A model generated the notes under the pieces. The model was not told where the DNA came from. It did no database searches and saw only the letters and a program-made list of their open reading frames with translations. Below are positions 38,660 to 45,256 of a stretch of DNA of 64,000 bases, one piece after another (the first letter of the stretch is position 1; each line of letters opens with the position of its first letter). This DNA is from Aliivibrio sp. EL58 (GTDB lineage Bacteria > Pseudomonadota > Gammaproteobacteria > Enterobacterales > Vibrionaceae). Location of the stretch: assembly GCF_900312675.1 (NCBI RefSeq), contig NZ_OMPC01000007.1:104014-168013 (forward strand). Reading direction: 5' to 3'. Both the position numbers and the translations under genes were made by a program.

Positions 38660-38879
38660 TACAGCTCCCTTAATCCTTATATAAGAATAAGATAGCTGAG
38701 ATTAACTATTTTGGCTTTGGAAATGAATATAAACGAAAGCCAGCGCACAAAAACACGTCATTTATTAAATATGGAGCACAAATTTAAGAGTAAATGAACA
38801 GTTACAAGGCTAAACACTTGATTGTATATTATATCAGGTGCAAAATTAGGACATCAGCATGACTATATTGTGAATTAAA

Positions 38880-39446
38880 ATGAAAAAAATCATTCCTATT
38901 ACGTTAACCGTTCTACTTGCAGGATGTACAAGTAGTTCGTATACCACAAACATTACCACAGAATCTTCTGAAGAAGTGTATCAAGTATCTCAACCGATTG
39001 AAGAAGAAGTAACTACATTTGAAGAAACTGAGATTGCTGCAGTACCACAAACTGAAGCGGAAAAACCAGTGGTTAAATTAACCTCAGAAGAGAGCGCAAC
39101 TGCAGCGACTTCTGATTCTGCAATTAAGATTTTGCCACCAACAGAAAAGCAAAAAGAGATGCAGAACCGTTATGGTTATACTTTGCAGATTTTAGCGCTT
39201 AGTCGTAAAACAGATCTTAGTACTTATGCTGGTAAACTAGCTGGTGAACAGCCTGTTTGGATGAATCGTAAAACTGTTAATAATATGCCTTGGTATACAA
39301 TTCTATACGGTGATTTTGCAACACCTGCAGAAGCTCGTGAAGCAATCAAGCAATTGCCAACAGAAATTCAAGCGTATGGCCCGTTTGTACGTAGCATTAA
39401 CAGCATCAAAAATTCAGATAATCCTGAATTACATAAACTAAATTAA
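38880..39446 (+). CDS. SPOR-domain lipoprotein
   Basis: A 188-residue protein with lipobox VLLAGC (Cys at about residue 16). A long acidic, low-complexity linker (about 20-95) is followed by a C-terminal SPOR domain (YTLQILALSRKTDL, WYTILYGDFATPAEAREAIKQLP, AYGPFVRSI). SPOR domains bind denuded peptidoglycan at the septum, so it probably acts at cell division or envelope upkeep. It stands just before ddl, but its own terminator separates the two. Confidence 0.82.
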   Translation: MKKIIPITLTVLLAGCTSSSYTTNITTESSEEVYQVSQPIEEEVTTFEETEIAAVPQTEAEKPVVKLTSEESATAATSDSAIKILPPTEKQKEMQNRYGYTLQILALSRKTDLSTYAGKLAGEQPVWMNRKTVNNMPWYTILYGDFATPAEAREAIKQLPTEIQAYGPFVRSINSIKNSDNPELHKLN

Positions 39447-39451
39447 TTTTG

Positions 39452-39480
39452 AATCGGCGTGCATTAAGTGTATGCCGATT
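39452..39480 (+). terminator. Terminator between the SPOR gene and ddl
   Basis: A stem of about 12 bp (AATCGGCGTGCA / TGTATGCCGATT, with G-T pairs) is followed by TTTCT. It overlaps the region where a longer ddl frame would start, which argues for the later ddl start. Confidence 0.75.
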
Positions 39481-39497
39481 TTTCTATAGTGACTATT

Positions 39498-40490
39498 ATG
39501 ACTCATATCCTTTTACTTTGTGGCGGTAGCGGTACTGAACACGAAGTTTCACTGGTTTCTTCAAAGTATATTTCTCAACAGCTTTCTGAATTAAATGCCT
39601 TTCAAATTACTCATCTTGAAATTAAAGATGGTGCTTGGTATCACATTGACAGTGGTATTAAGTATGAATTACGTTCAGACAAATCTTTATTGTGTGACGG
39701 TGTAGATGCAGGTCGTGTCGACTACGTGATCCCATGTATACATGGCTACCCTGGTGAAACGGGCGACATTCAATCTATGCTTGATATGTTTGGAATTCCA
39801 TATTTTGGTTGTAATGCAGAATCAAGTACTAACAGCTTTAATAAGATCACATCAAAGCTTTGGTATGATGCACTTGGGATCCCTAATACGCCATATTTAT
39901 TCTTAACTGAAAACAATGAAGAGACACACAGTTCTGCATTAGTTGCGTTTAAAGAATGGGGCGGATTGTTTGTTAAGGCTGCTTGCCAAGGCTCCTCTGT
40001 TGGTTGTTACAAGGTAACGTCTGAGAGTGAGTTATCACAAGCGATCAATGATGCCTTTGGTTACTCTGAGCAAGTACTTGTTGAAAAAGCAGTGAAACCA
40101 AGAGAACTAGAAGTTGCCGCTTATCAAATTGATGGCAAGCTGTTTACAACACCTCCTGGTGAAGTCACCGCTCCTGATGGTGCTTTTTATACTTATGATG
40201 AAAAATATGGCAGTGGTAGTCACTCAACGACAACATTGACCGCTGAAAATTTATCGAATGAACAAATTGAGTTAATTAATCAATATAGCCAAAAAGTATT
40301 TACACAGATGAAGCTAAAAGACTTATCTCGTATTGATTTCTTCCTAACAGAAGATAACGAGATATTCTTGAATGAAGTAAATACCTTCCCGGGAATGACT
40401 CCAATCTCTATGTTCCCTAAATTATTAGAACATAACGGAGACTGCTTCAAAACGTTTTTACAAAAAGCAATTCTTAACGCAATAAAGTAA
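39498..40490 (+). CDS. ddl: D-alanine--D-alanine ligase
   Basis: A 330-residue ATP-grasp enzyme that makes the D-Ala-D-Ala dipeptide for peptidoglycan. Visible family elements are LLCGGSGTEHEVSLVSS at the start, IPCIHGYPGETGDIQSMLDMFGIPYFG, FVKAACQGSSVGCYKV, the VEKAVKPRELEVAAY ATP-grasp core, and RIDFFLTEDNEIFLNEVNTFPGMTPISMFP. It starts at ATG 39498 (THILLLCGG); an upstream ATG at 39468 lies in the preceding terminator. A strong terminator ends it. Confidence 0.93.
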   Translation: MTHILLLCGGSGTEHEVSLVSSKYISQQLSELNAFQITHLEIKDGAWYHIDSGIKYELRSDKSLLCDGVDAGRVDYVIPCIHGYPGETGDIQSMLDMFGIPYFGCNAESSTNSFNKITSKLWYDALGIPNTPYLFLTENNEETHSSALVAFKEWGGLFVKAACQGSSVGCYKVTSESELSQAINDAFGYSEQVLVEKAVKPRELEVAAYQIDGKLFTTPPGEVTAPDGAFYTYDEKYGSGSHSTTTLTAENLSNEQIELINQYSQKVFTQMKLKDLSRIDFFLTEDNEIFLNEVNTFPGMTPISMFPKLLEHNGDCFKTFLQKAILNAIK

Positions 40491-40514
40491 TTTAGCCTGC
40501 GTAAGTATTTAAAC

Positions 40515-40540
40515 AAAAACCTGATATTATTCAGGTTTTT
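40515..40540. terminator. Bidirectional terminator after ddl
   Basis: A stem AAAAACCTGA / TCAGGTTTTT with a short loop is bounded by A- and T-runs. It overlaps the 3' end of the minus-strand recombinase gene. Confidence 0.9.
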
Positions 40541-41441
40541 TTGTTTTAAATTTTGATTTTTGTCGCTCAGAACGTTCAACATTGCCAATATATTGATTAG
40601 GCATTGCAGGACTCACCCAGCGTCCCATCTCTTGAATCTCATGCACTGTATAACCACATTTAGACAGTTCTTTCGTTGCCCCAACTCTTGCAGATAGCCC
40701 AGAAAATTGAATATCAAGATTAAGTAATTCATTCGCCCGACGGAAAATACGATAGATGGATGAATCATTTAGGTTACTTGAAGAAAGATTCTGATGTCGA
40801 TCAAGTCCTCTAAATAAATATCCTTCACTAAGTTGTGATGCATTTAACCAGTTATTGAGTAAGACAGTCGTCTCTTGTGATAGAGGGTAAAAACTCTGTT
40901 GTAATTGAATTAAACAATTTCCTAATTCATCAAAACAGACATCATCAAGAGTTAAATCTCTTAACTCCCCACGTTTTAAGAGTAATTCAAACATTAGATG
41001 CCAAATAACTAAATCCCTAATGTCTTTTAGCTCAACAGAATGAGAGAGTTGTCGCTCAAGTTCTGCAAGCATATCTAGGGTAATACCTTCTGTTTGTTTG
41101 CTATCGTCTCTCTTATCTAGTCTTATCTTTCCAAGAGCCGTCTTAACTTGAGAGGTTCGAGTTGGATCTTTAAATTCAAAAGCACTATGAATATGTGAAA
41201 TAGAAATGAGAGAGCGCTTAATTGAAGCTAGCTTTTTATCCTTAGCTTGTTTCTCGATAAAGATACGAATCGCAGTGGTAGAAGCGGGCAGAGCTATCAC
41301 TTGATGTAATTGGCAAAACACAACAAAGTTAACCCAATCATTTTTGAATGAAACCAAGCTGTTGTGTGAGTATTTCTTTTTTAAACAAGAAGCCAATGTA
41401 TCTATGTCTATATCTGGAGTTAAAAAAAGAGATTTATCCAT
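40527..41441 (-). CDS. Tyrosine-recombinase-like protein, catalytic set incomplete
   Basis: A 304-residue protein with a SAM-like N-terminal domain (about 15-100) and a phage-integrase catalytic domain (about 120-290). The first catalytic Arg is in LLLKRGELRDL (157), the second Arg in GLSARVGATKEL (252), and the candidate nucleophile Tyr in PNQYIGN (284). At the usual HxxR position the sequence reads L-S-A-R, so the active-site histidine appears replaced by leucine. The third site is Trp (GRW, 275), a known variant. No gene cassette or element boundary is obvious beside it, so it may be a domesticated or inactive recombinase. It lies about 1.5 kb from the dif site. Confidence 0.75.
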   Translation of the reverse strand: MDKSLFLTPDIDIDTLASCLKKKYSHNSLVSFKNDWVNFVVFCQLHQVIALPASTTAIRIFIEKQAKDKKLASIKRSLISISHIHSAFEFKDPTRTSQVKTALGKIRLDKRDDSKQTEGITLDMLAELERQLSHSVELKDIRDLVIWHLMFELLLKRGELRDLTLDDVCFDELGNCLIQLQQSFYPLSQETTVLLNNWLNASQLSEGYLFRGLDRHQNLSSSNLNDSSIYRIFRRANELLNLDIQFSGLSARVGATKELSKCGYTVHEIQEMGRWVSPAMPNQYIGNVERSERQKSKFKTKKPE

Positions 41442-41601
41442 CCTAGTGCACCATAACTTAATAGGTATATTAGAAAACTATACCATACAATTTAAATTAC
41501 ACATAAGATCACGAATCAGAAGCTAAAGTCTGGCATAAAGGAAACATTTATTCGATCCTAACTATGTTGTTATTAATAGATAAAATGTAAGAGTAATTAG
41601 T

Positions 41602-41952
41602 ATGCAGAAGTCATTGTACAGAGGTTTTTTCATTGAAAATAAAACAGGTGTTCCTGATGACTGGAAAGTATTGATTAAAAATAAGGTGTTACAAGGTCAC
41701 TTAAGTGCTGTAAAAAAAAGTATCGACTGGTGGAGTGATACGGGCTCAATCATCCAGCCTAAAGAGTTTGGCGATATGGGTGAAACTGCGATTAACGAGA
41801 AACGAGATAAATTCCAGAGTGAAGATTACAAAGGTTTTCAAATTAAGAATGACACCGGTGAAGTAAACACTTGGTATTGTTTGTATCATGGAAAACTTGC
41901 GAAGGGCTCGTTAACAGCCATAAAATCCTTTTTGGATAAACACGAAAAATAA
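41602..41952 (+). CDS. DUF3319-type protein with internal duplication
   Basis: A 116-residue cytoplasmic-looking protein. Its two halves repeat one pattern: YRGFFIENKTGVPDDWKVLI...GHLSAVKKSID (about 5-42) and YKGFQIKNDTGEVNTWYCLY...GSLTAIKSFLD (about 76-113). The single unit resembles DUF3319, a small Vibrionaceae family of unknown function. It has its own RBS-like GAGTAATTAGT leader and lies 36 bases before yciH on the same strand, possibly in one transcript. I can assign no function. Confidence 0.65.
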   Translation: MQKSLYRGFFIENKTGVPDDWKVLIKNKVLQGHLSAVKKSIDWWSDTGSIIQPKEFGDMGETAINEKRDKFQSEDYKGFQIKNDTGEVNTWYCLYHGKLAKGSLTAIKSFLDKHEK

Positions 41953-41988
41953 TTTACAATTCACCATCATTTAAAAACGAGATTAATT

Positions 41989-42300
41989 ATGTCTTTAGTA
42001 TATTCAACCGATATTGGCCGCATTAAACAAGAAGAAGTAAAACAAGAGCGTCCAAAAGGTGATGGTATTGTTCGAATTCAACGTGAAACTAAAGGCCGTA
42101 AAGGCAAAGGTGTTTGTGTTGTTACTGGACTTGATATGGAAGATGCACAACTTAAGTTATTAGCGGCACAACTTAAAAAAGTATGTGGCTGTGGCGGCGC
42201 AATTAAAGATGGCGACATTGAAATCCAAGGCGACAATCGCGAAAAGATTAAAGAATTCTTAACTAAGCAAGGCCACACAGTAAAACTTGCTGGTGGTTAA
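41989..42300 (+). CDS. yciH: SUI1/eIF1-like translation factor YciH
   Basis: A 103-residue protein of the SUI1 family. The core is VRIQRETKGRKGKGVCVVTGLDM, then LKKVCGCGGAIKDGDIEIQGDNREKI and FLTKQGHTVKLAGG, with the family's CGCGG loop. Bacterial members are thought to influence start-codon selection at the ribosome, but the physiological role is uncertain. It is the last chromosomal gene before dif, with a hairpin after it. Confidence 0.93.
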   Translation: MSLVYSTDIGRIKQEEVKQERPKGDGIVRIQRETKGRKGKGVCVVTGLDMEDAQLKLLAAQLKKVCGCGGAIKDGDIEIQGDNREKIKEFLTKQGHTVKLAGG

Positions 42301-42319
42301 TCATTAAGTTCTTAGTGAA

Positions 42320-42369
42320 AGCTAATAATCATTAGATAGATACGAAGTATTATTTAGTGATTATTAGCT
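42320..42369 (+). terminator. Probable terminator after yciH
   Basis: A 12-bp perfect stem AGCTAATAATCA / TGATTATTAGCT has a 26-base loop and is followed by ATTTTA. Confidence 0.5.
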
Positions 42370-42374
42370 ATTTT

Positions 42375-42476
42375 ATGGTAAATAAGATTATGGTTAAATT
42401 AGCTGTTATTGAAAGAATTAATAGTGATGGGGAAGCTAACACGTGTGAATATCAAGTATGGCTAAACACTATTTAA
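42375..42476 (+). CDS. Possible 33-residue ORF ending inside dif
   Basis: An ATG frame of 33 codons (start MVNKIMVKLAVIERI) has its TAA stop inside the XerD arm of dif. It has no clear ribosome-binding site and begins within the stem-loop region of the yciH terminator. It may be chance. Confidence 0.2.
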   Translation: MVNKIMVKLAVIERINSDGEANTCEYQVWLNTI

Positions 42477-42498
42477 CATAAGATATATAATGCGCACT
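42471..42498 (-). other. dif: dif site, left attachment site of the filamentous prophage
   Basis: Read on the minus strand, it has the XerC arm AGTGCGCATTA (42488-42498), a 6-base centre TATATC, and the XerD arm TTATGTTAAAT (42471-42481). Both arms match the known Vibrio dif arms as I recall them. XerC/XerD resolve chromosome dimers at dif in the terminus, and many vibriophages use it as their integration site. The full site is at the left prophage border, as expected when integration rebuilds dif. Confidence 0.9.
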
Positions 42499-42841
42499 GA
42501 GCCACAGCTTCTTTAGGGGTGCCAATCCACATAGCCAAGCCTCCGCAAGCCGTTGATATCGCTTGCAAACCTCGACTATTCAACTTTTTTGCAATGTCTT
42601 CCCAGAGCTTTTTGATAATCGGATTTTCATTACGATCAGCCTGACAACCAAGCAAAGCTAACTCAGGTTCAATACTTGCACCTTGAGCAAGAAAAAGCGC
42701 TTGTGAATCAGATAGATGGCGACGCTCTTTTCTGAAATCAGTAATTCTTTGTTTAGGTATATTCAAATCCATAGCTATTTGCTTGTCTTGTACGTAATTC
42801 TGCGCCTTTTTATATGCGTCTAACAGTTCATTTTGATACAT
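42473..42841 (-). CDS. Phage DUF3693-type regulator, 3' end completed by dif
   Basis: A 122-residue protein with a helix-turn-helix-like start (YVQDKQIAMDLNIPKQRITDFRKERRHLSDSQALFLAQG) and a C-terminal helix region. It resembles DUF3693 proteins of vibrio filamentous phages. A strong GGAGGAT site precedes the ATG. The last codons (ALYILC, stop) are read from the host dif sequence, so the protein end was created by integration; the copy outside the right end stops right after the XerC arm. It is divergent from the replication operon and probably controls it through the palindromes in between. Confidence 0.75.
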   Translation of the reverse strand: MYQNELLDAYKKAQNYVQDKQIAMDLNIPKQRITDFRKERRHLSDSQALFLAQGASIEPELALLGCQADRNENPIIKKLWEDIAKKLNSRGLQAISTACGGLAMWIGTPKEAVAQCALYILC

Positions 42842-42876
42842 GGCAAATCCTCCGTTTTTTTAATTGTAGCTTAAAA

Positions 42877-42930
42877 GTCACCCGTTTTGGTGTCTTGTGG
42901 TATCCGAAATTGGTGACTATTATAGTCACC
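42877..42930. promoter_or_regulatory. Paired operator-like palindromes
   Basis: GTCACC-N6-GGTGTC (42877-42894) and the palindrome GGTGACTATTATAGTCACC (42912-42930) share the GTCACC/GGTGAC half-site. They lie between the divergent regulator and replication genes, where a phage repressor would bind. Confidence 0.6.
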
Positions 42931-43007
42931 ATATCTGGTTACACCGACTCGCAGCGTTTTACCTTGTCTTTATTGCGTGTCGGTCTTTTTATTACTTGGG
43001 GCTTTCA

Positions 43008-43214
43008 ATGATTTTTATCGATATTGAAAAAGTTTATTACGACATGATGCCAGATTGCACTGTTTCAGTGTTCATTCATGGTGAATGGGACTTTTTCAAA
43101 TCGTATTCAAATCTATTTTCTTACTGTGAATCTGAGTTTTCAGAGTATGAATTGATTTCGTTGACTAATTTGTCGTTTGAAGAACGTAAGGCGATCATTG
43201 ATGAGCTTAGATAA
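43008..43214 (+). CDS. Small phage protein upstream of Rep
   Basis: A 68-residue acidic protein (start MIFIDIEKVYYDMMPD) with no recognised domain. I chose the ATG at 43008, with GGGG seven bases before, over a longer frame from a GTG at 42897 that would run through the operator palindromes. Its end overlaps the Rep gene start by 14 bases. The position corresponds to small early genes of vibrio filamentous phages. The function is not known to me. Confidence 0.6.
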   Translation: MIFIDIEKVYYDMMPDCTVSVFIHGEWDFFKSYSNLFSYCESEFSEYELISLTNLSFEERKAIIDELR

Positions 43215-44298
43215 ACACGAAACTGACGGAACGGAATCAAGATTAAATATTGATTGGCTTTCGTTTACGTTCAAGATTGCTGATTTACGTCACTGTGAGC
43301 GTGCGGGCTTTATGGGTTTTACTCGTGAAACGCAGCCGCACTTCCCTAAACAGCCTAAGTACAAGTCACAAAAAGCGGCAAGTTTAGAGCAAATTGATGC
43401 TTATAACGAAAAAATGCGTAATGTTTTTTCAGAGTATTACACTGAATGTTTAAAGGCTTTTGTTGTTCACGTTCTTGGCCTATCGCTTTCACCGCTTAGA
43501 GATAAGGGTTTTCAGTTTTACGAAAATTCATTCAACCTTTTTTCTGAAGATGGTTCTCAGTTCTGTGGCTTAGTCGGGATTGGTGGCAACAATGACACGG
43601 TACACTTTCAAATAAATGGTACTGGTTGCAAGCACGTTTTAGCTCGTCGTTCTGCGTTTTCTTTACATCACTGGTTACACAAAGTGTTAGGTGTTCAAAC
43701 GTTATCTCGTATTGATATTGCTTACGATGACTATGACGGTATTTTTGATTGTGATTATGCTCTAACAGCTGCTTATGAGGACGCGTTTAGATTAAATCCT
43801 CGCGGCCGTTCTCCAAAGGTAAAAGACGATCGTGAGTTTTTCTTTGGTAAAACGTTTAATGAGCGTACTTATACGAAAGAACAAATTTCGGTTGGTTCTC
43901 GTCAATCGCCTGTTTATTGGCGTATATACAATAAGAAATTAGAGCAGAAAATAGAATCAGATGATTTTGTATGGTATCGCTCAGAAGTTGAATTGAAAAA
44001 ATGGAATATAGATATTTTATTAAATATCAAAGGTGGTTTTGCGGCATTAAATGACTTTGCTCGCTCAATAGAATCTAGTCCATCTTTTCATACAAAAATT
44101 ACAAAAGAAAAGCGCCCTGCTTTTGATTTATTAAATGCTACGTACTGGCTTAAACGTCAATACGGCGGCATATTAAATGATTTACTTGAATTATATAACG
44201 GTAATTCTAAACACGTTCTAGCTACTGTTGTGCGTGATTCTAAAACAATAGGATTGCCTCGGACTTATAGCAACTTATTAAATATGGCTTTGGAGTAA
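43201..44298 (+). CDS. Phage replication initiation protein (PF02486-like, RstA/gpII role)
   Basis: A 365-residue protein starting at an ATG behind TAAGG. It shows the replication-initiation-factor pattern: NIDWLSFTFK near the start, VLGVQTLSRIDIAYDDYDG in the middle, and SPVYWRIYNKKLEQKI with YRSEVELK. It should nick the origin to start rolling-circle replication of the phage. The likely origin lies in the non-coding part of the element (48479-48922) or beside this operon. Confidence 0.85.
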   Translation: MSLDKHETDGTESRLNIDWLSFTFKIADLRHCERAGFMGFTRETQPHFPKQPKYKSQKAASLEQIDAYNEKMRNVFSEYYTECLKAFVVHVLGLSLSPLRDKGFQFYENSFNLFSEDGSQFCGLVGIGGNNDTVHFQINGTGCKHVLARRSAFSLHHWLHKVLGVQTLSRIDIAYDDYDGIFDCDYALTAAYEDAFRLNPRGRSPKVKDDREFFFGKTFNERTYTKEQISVGSRQSPVYWRIYNKKLEQKIESDDFVWYRSEVELKKWNIDILLNIKGGFAALNDFARSIESSPSFHTKITKEKRPAFDLLNATYWLKRQYGGILNDLLELYNGNSKHVLATVVRDSKTIGLPRTYSNLLNMALE

Positions 44299-44303
44299 TT
44301 AAA

Positions 44304-44657
44304 ATGTCACAAAATTCAGTTTTCGTTCTTGGTATGGATATTACTTGGAATGAGTTTAATGGACATCAAGCGCAATTAAATATCAGTCGTCCACTTCGTG
44401 AAATTGATATGGATAAATACAAGCGTCGCACAATTGGTGAATCTGGTGATGTTAATCAGAAGTATGACCAACTTTTATTGGTTGATTATAAATACGCGTT
44501 AGAGCTTGAAAAATCAGGCGCGTTAGTTCCTCGACGTGAATACCAACTAGAGTTAGGTCTTGATTATAGTAATCCGTTAGCGGGTTCTATTGTTACTCGT
44601 TTGATTCCTGTTGATGATGAAATTAAAAAGCATTTTCAAGCTTCAATGGGTAAATAA
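44304..44657 (+). CDS. Phage ssDNA-binding protein (DUF1293-like, gpV role)
   Basis: A 117-residue protein (VLGMDITWNEFNGHQAQLNISRPLREID..., AGSIVTRLIPVDDEIKKHF) directly after Rep, with GGAG before its ATG. Its size, beta-rich sequence and position match the single-strand-binding protein that coats phage DNA before packaging. The assignment rests on position and pattern. Confidence 0.7.
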   Translation: MSQNSVFVLGMDITWNEFNGHQAQLNISRPLREIDMDKYKRRTIGESGDVNQKYDQLLLVDYKYALELEKSGALVPRREYQLELGLDYSNPLAGSIVTRLIPVDDEIKKHFQASMGK

Positions 44658-44676
44658 AGTAAATTAAGAAGTAATT

Positions 44677-44910
44677 ATGAAAACATTATGTGCAAACGTT
44701 GGGACAAACAACTATTTAGTAGCTTCTAATTTTGACCCTGTAAATCCTTGCCCAAATATTCTAATTACTTATGAAGAATATATTAGATTGGATAATTCCA
44801 ATTTAATATTTGATATTGATAGTGCTATTTTTGCCGACACAATCGGATACTTATTACTATCTTTTTTAAGTGGTCACATTATTGGCCGTATTGTTAAAAA
44901 ATTAAAGTGA
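44677..44910 (+). CDS. Small phage membrane protein
   Basis: A 77-residue protein with a soluble N-terminal part and a hydrophobic C-terminal segment (about 53-70: TIGYLLLSFLSGHIIG) ending in basic residues. It lies between the ssDNA-binding and major coat genes, where filamentous phages keep minor coat or accessory genes. No family was recognised. Confidence 0.65.
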   Translation: MKTLCANVGTNNYLVASNFDPVNPCPNILITYEEYIRLDNSNLIFDIDSAIFADTIGYLLLSFLSGHIIGRIVKKLK

Positions 44911-44919
44911 GTAAAAATT

Positions 44920-45129
44920 ATGAAATTTTCAAATAAAGTTCTTTTAGGTTCTACTGCTGTTGTTGCTTCATCTTCTGCTTTTGCAACTGATGCAAATGCT
45001 ATCGGTTCAGCAATTACGGCTGCTGTTGCATCTGGTCAAGCTAACTACTCTTTAGTTGTTATCGGTATCATTGGCCTTGCTGCTATCGGTTTTGGTGTTG
45101 GTATGATTGTTTCATCAATGCGTAAGTAA
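44920..45129 (+). CDS. Major coat protein (pVIII-like)
   Basis: A 69-residue precursor with signal peptide MKFSNKVLLGSTAVVASSSAFA. The mature protein of about 47 residues has an acidic/alanine-rich start (TDANAIGSAITAAVASGQ), a hydrophobic span (YSLVVIGIIGLAAIGFGVGMIV) and a short basic tail (SSMRK). This is the classic layout of a filamentous-phage major coat protein. Confidence 0.92.
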   Translation: MKFSNKVLLGSTAVVASSSAFATDANAIGSAITAAVASGQANYSLVVIGIIGLAAIGFGVGMIVSSMRK

Positions 45130-45130
45130 T

Positions 45131-45229
45131 ATGCAAGATTTTGTGATCCATTTAATATCGTTCGGGTTTGGTCTCGTACATTTCTTAGCGTTCTTGGGTG
45201 GGTTCACATCCGGTGTTAATGCCTCCTAG
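45131..45229 (+). CDS. Very small phage coat protein (pVII/pIX-like)
   Basis: A 32-residue hydrophobic protein (MQDFVIHLISFGFGLVHFLA at the start) whose ATG follows the coat-gene stop by one base, suggesting coupled translation. Its stop codon lies in the loop of the following terminator. Tiny hydrophobic tip proteins beside the major coat gene are standard in inoviruses. Confidence 0.65.
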   Translation: MQDFVIHLISFGFGLVHFLAFLGGFTSGVNAS

Positions 45230-45237
45230 TGAGGCAT
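45219..45237 (+). terminator. Central phage terminator
   Basis: A stem ATGCCTC / GAGGCAT with loop CTAGT is followed by eight Ts. It separates the high-level coat transcript from the downstream genes, as in other filamentous phages. Confidence 0.9.
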
Positions 45238-45256
45238 TTTTTTTTAGGCTTAAATT

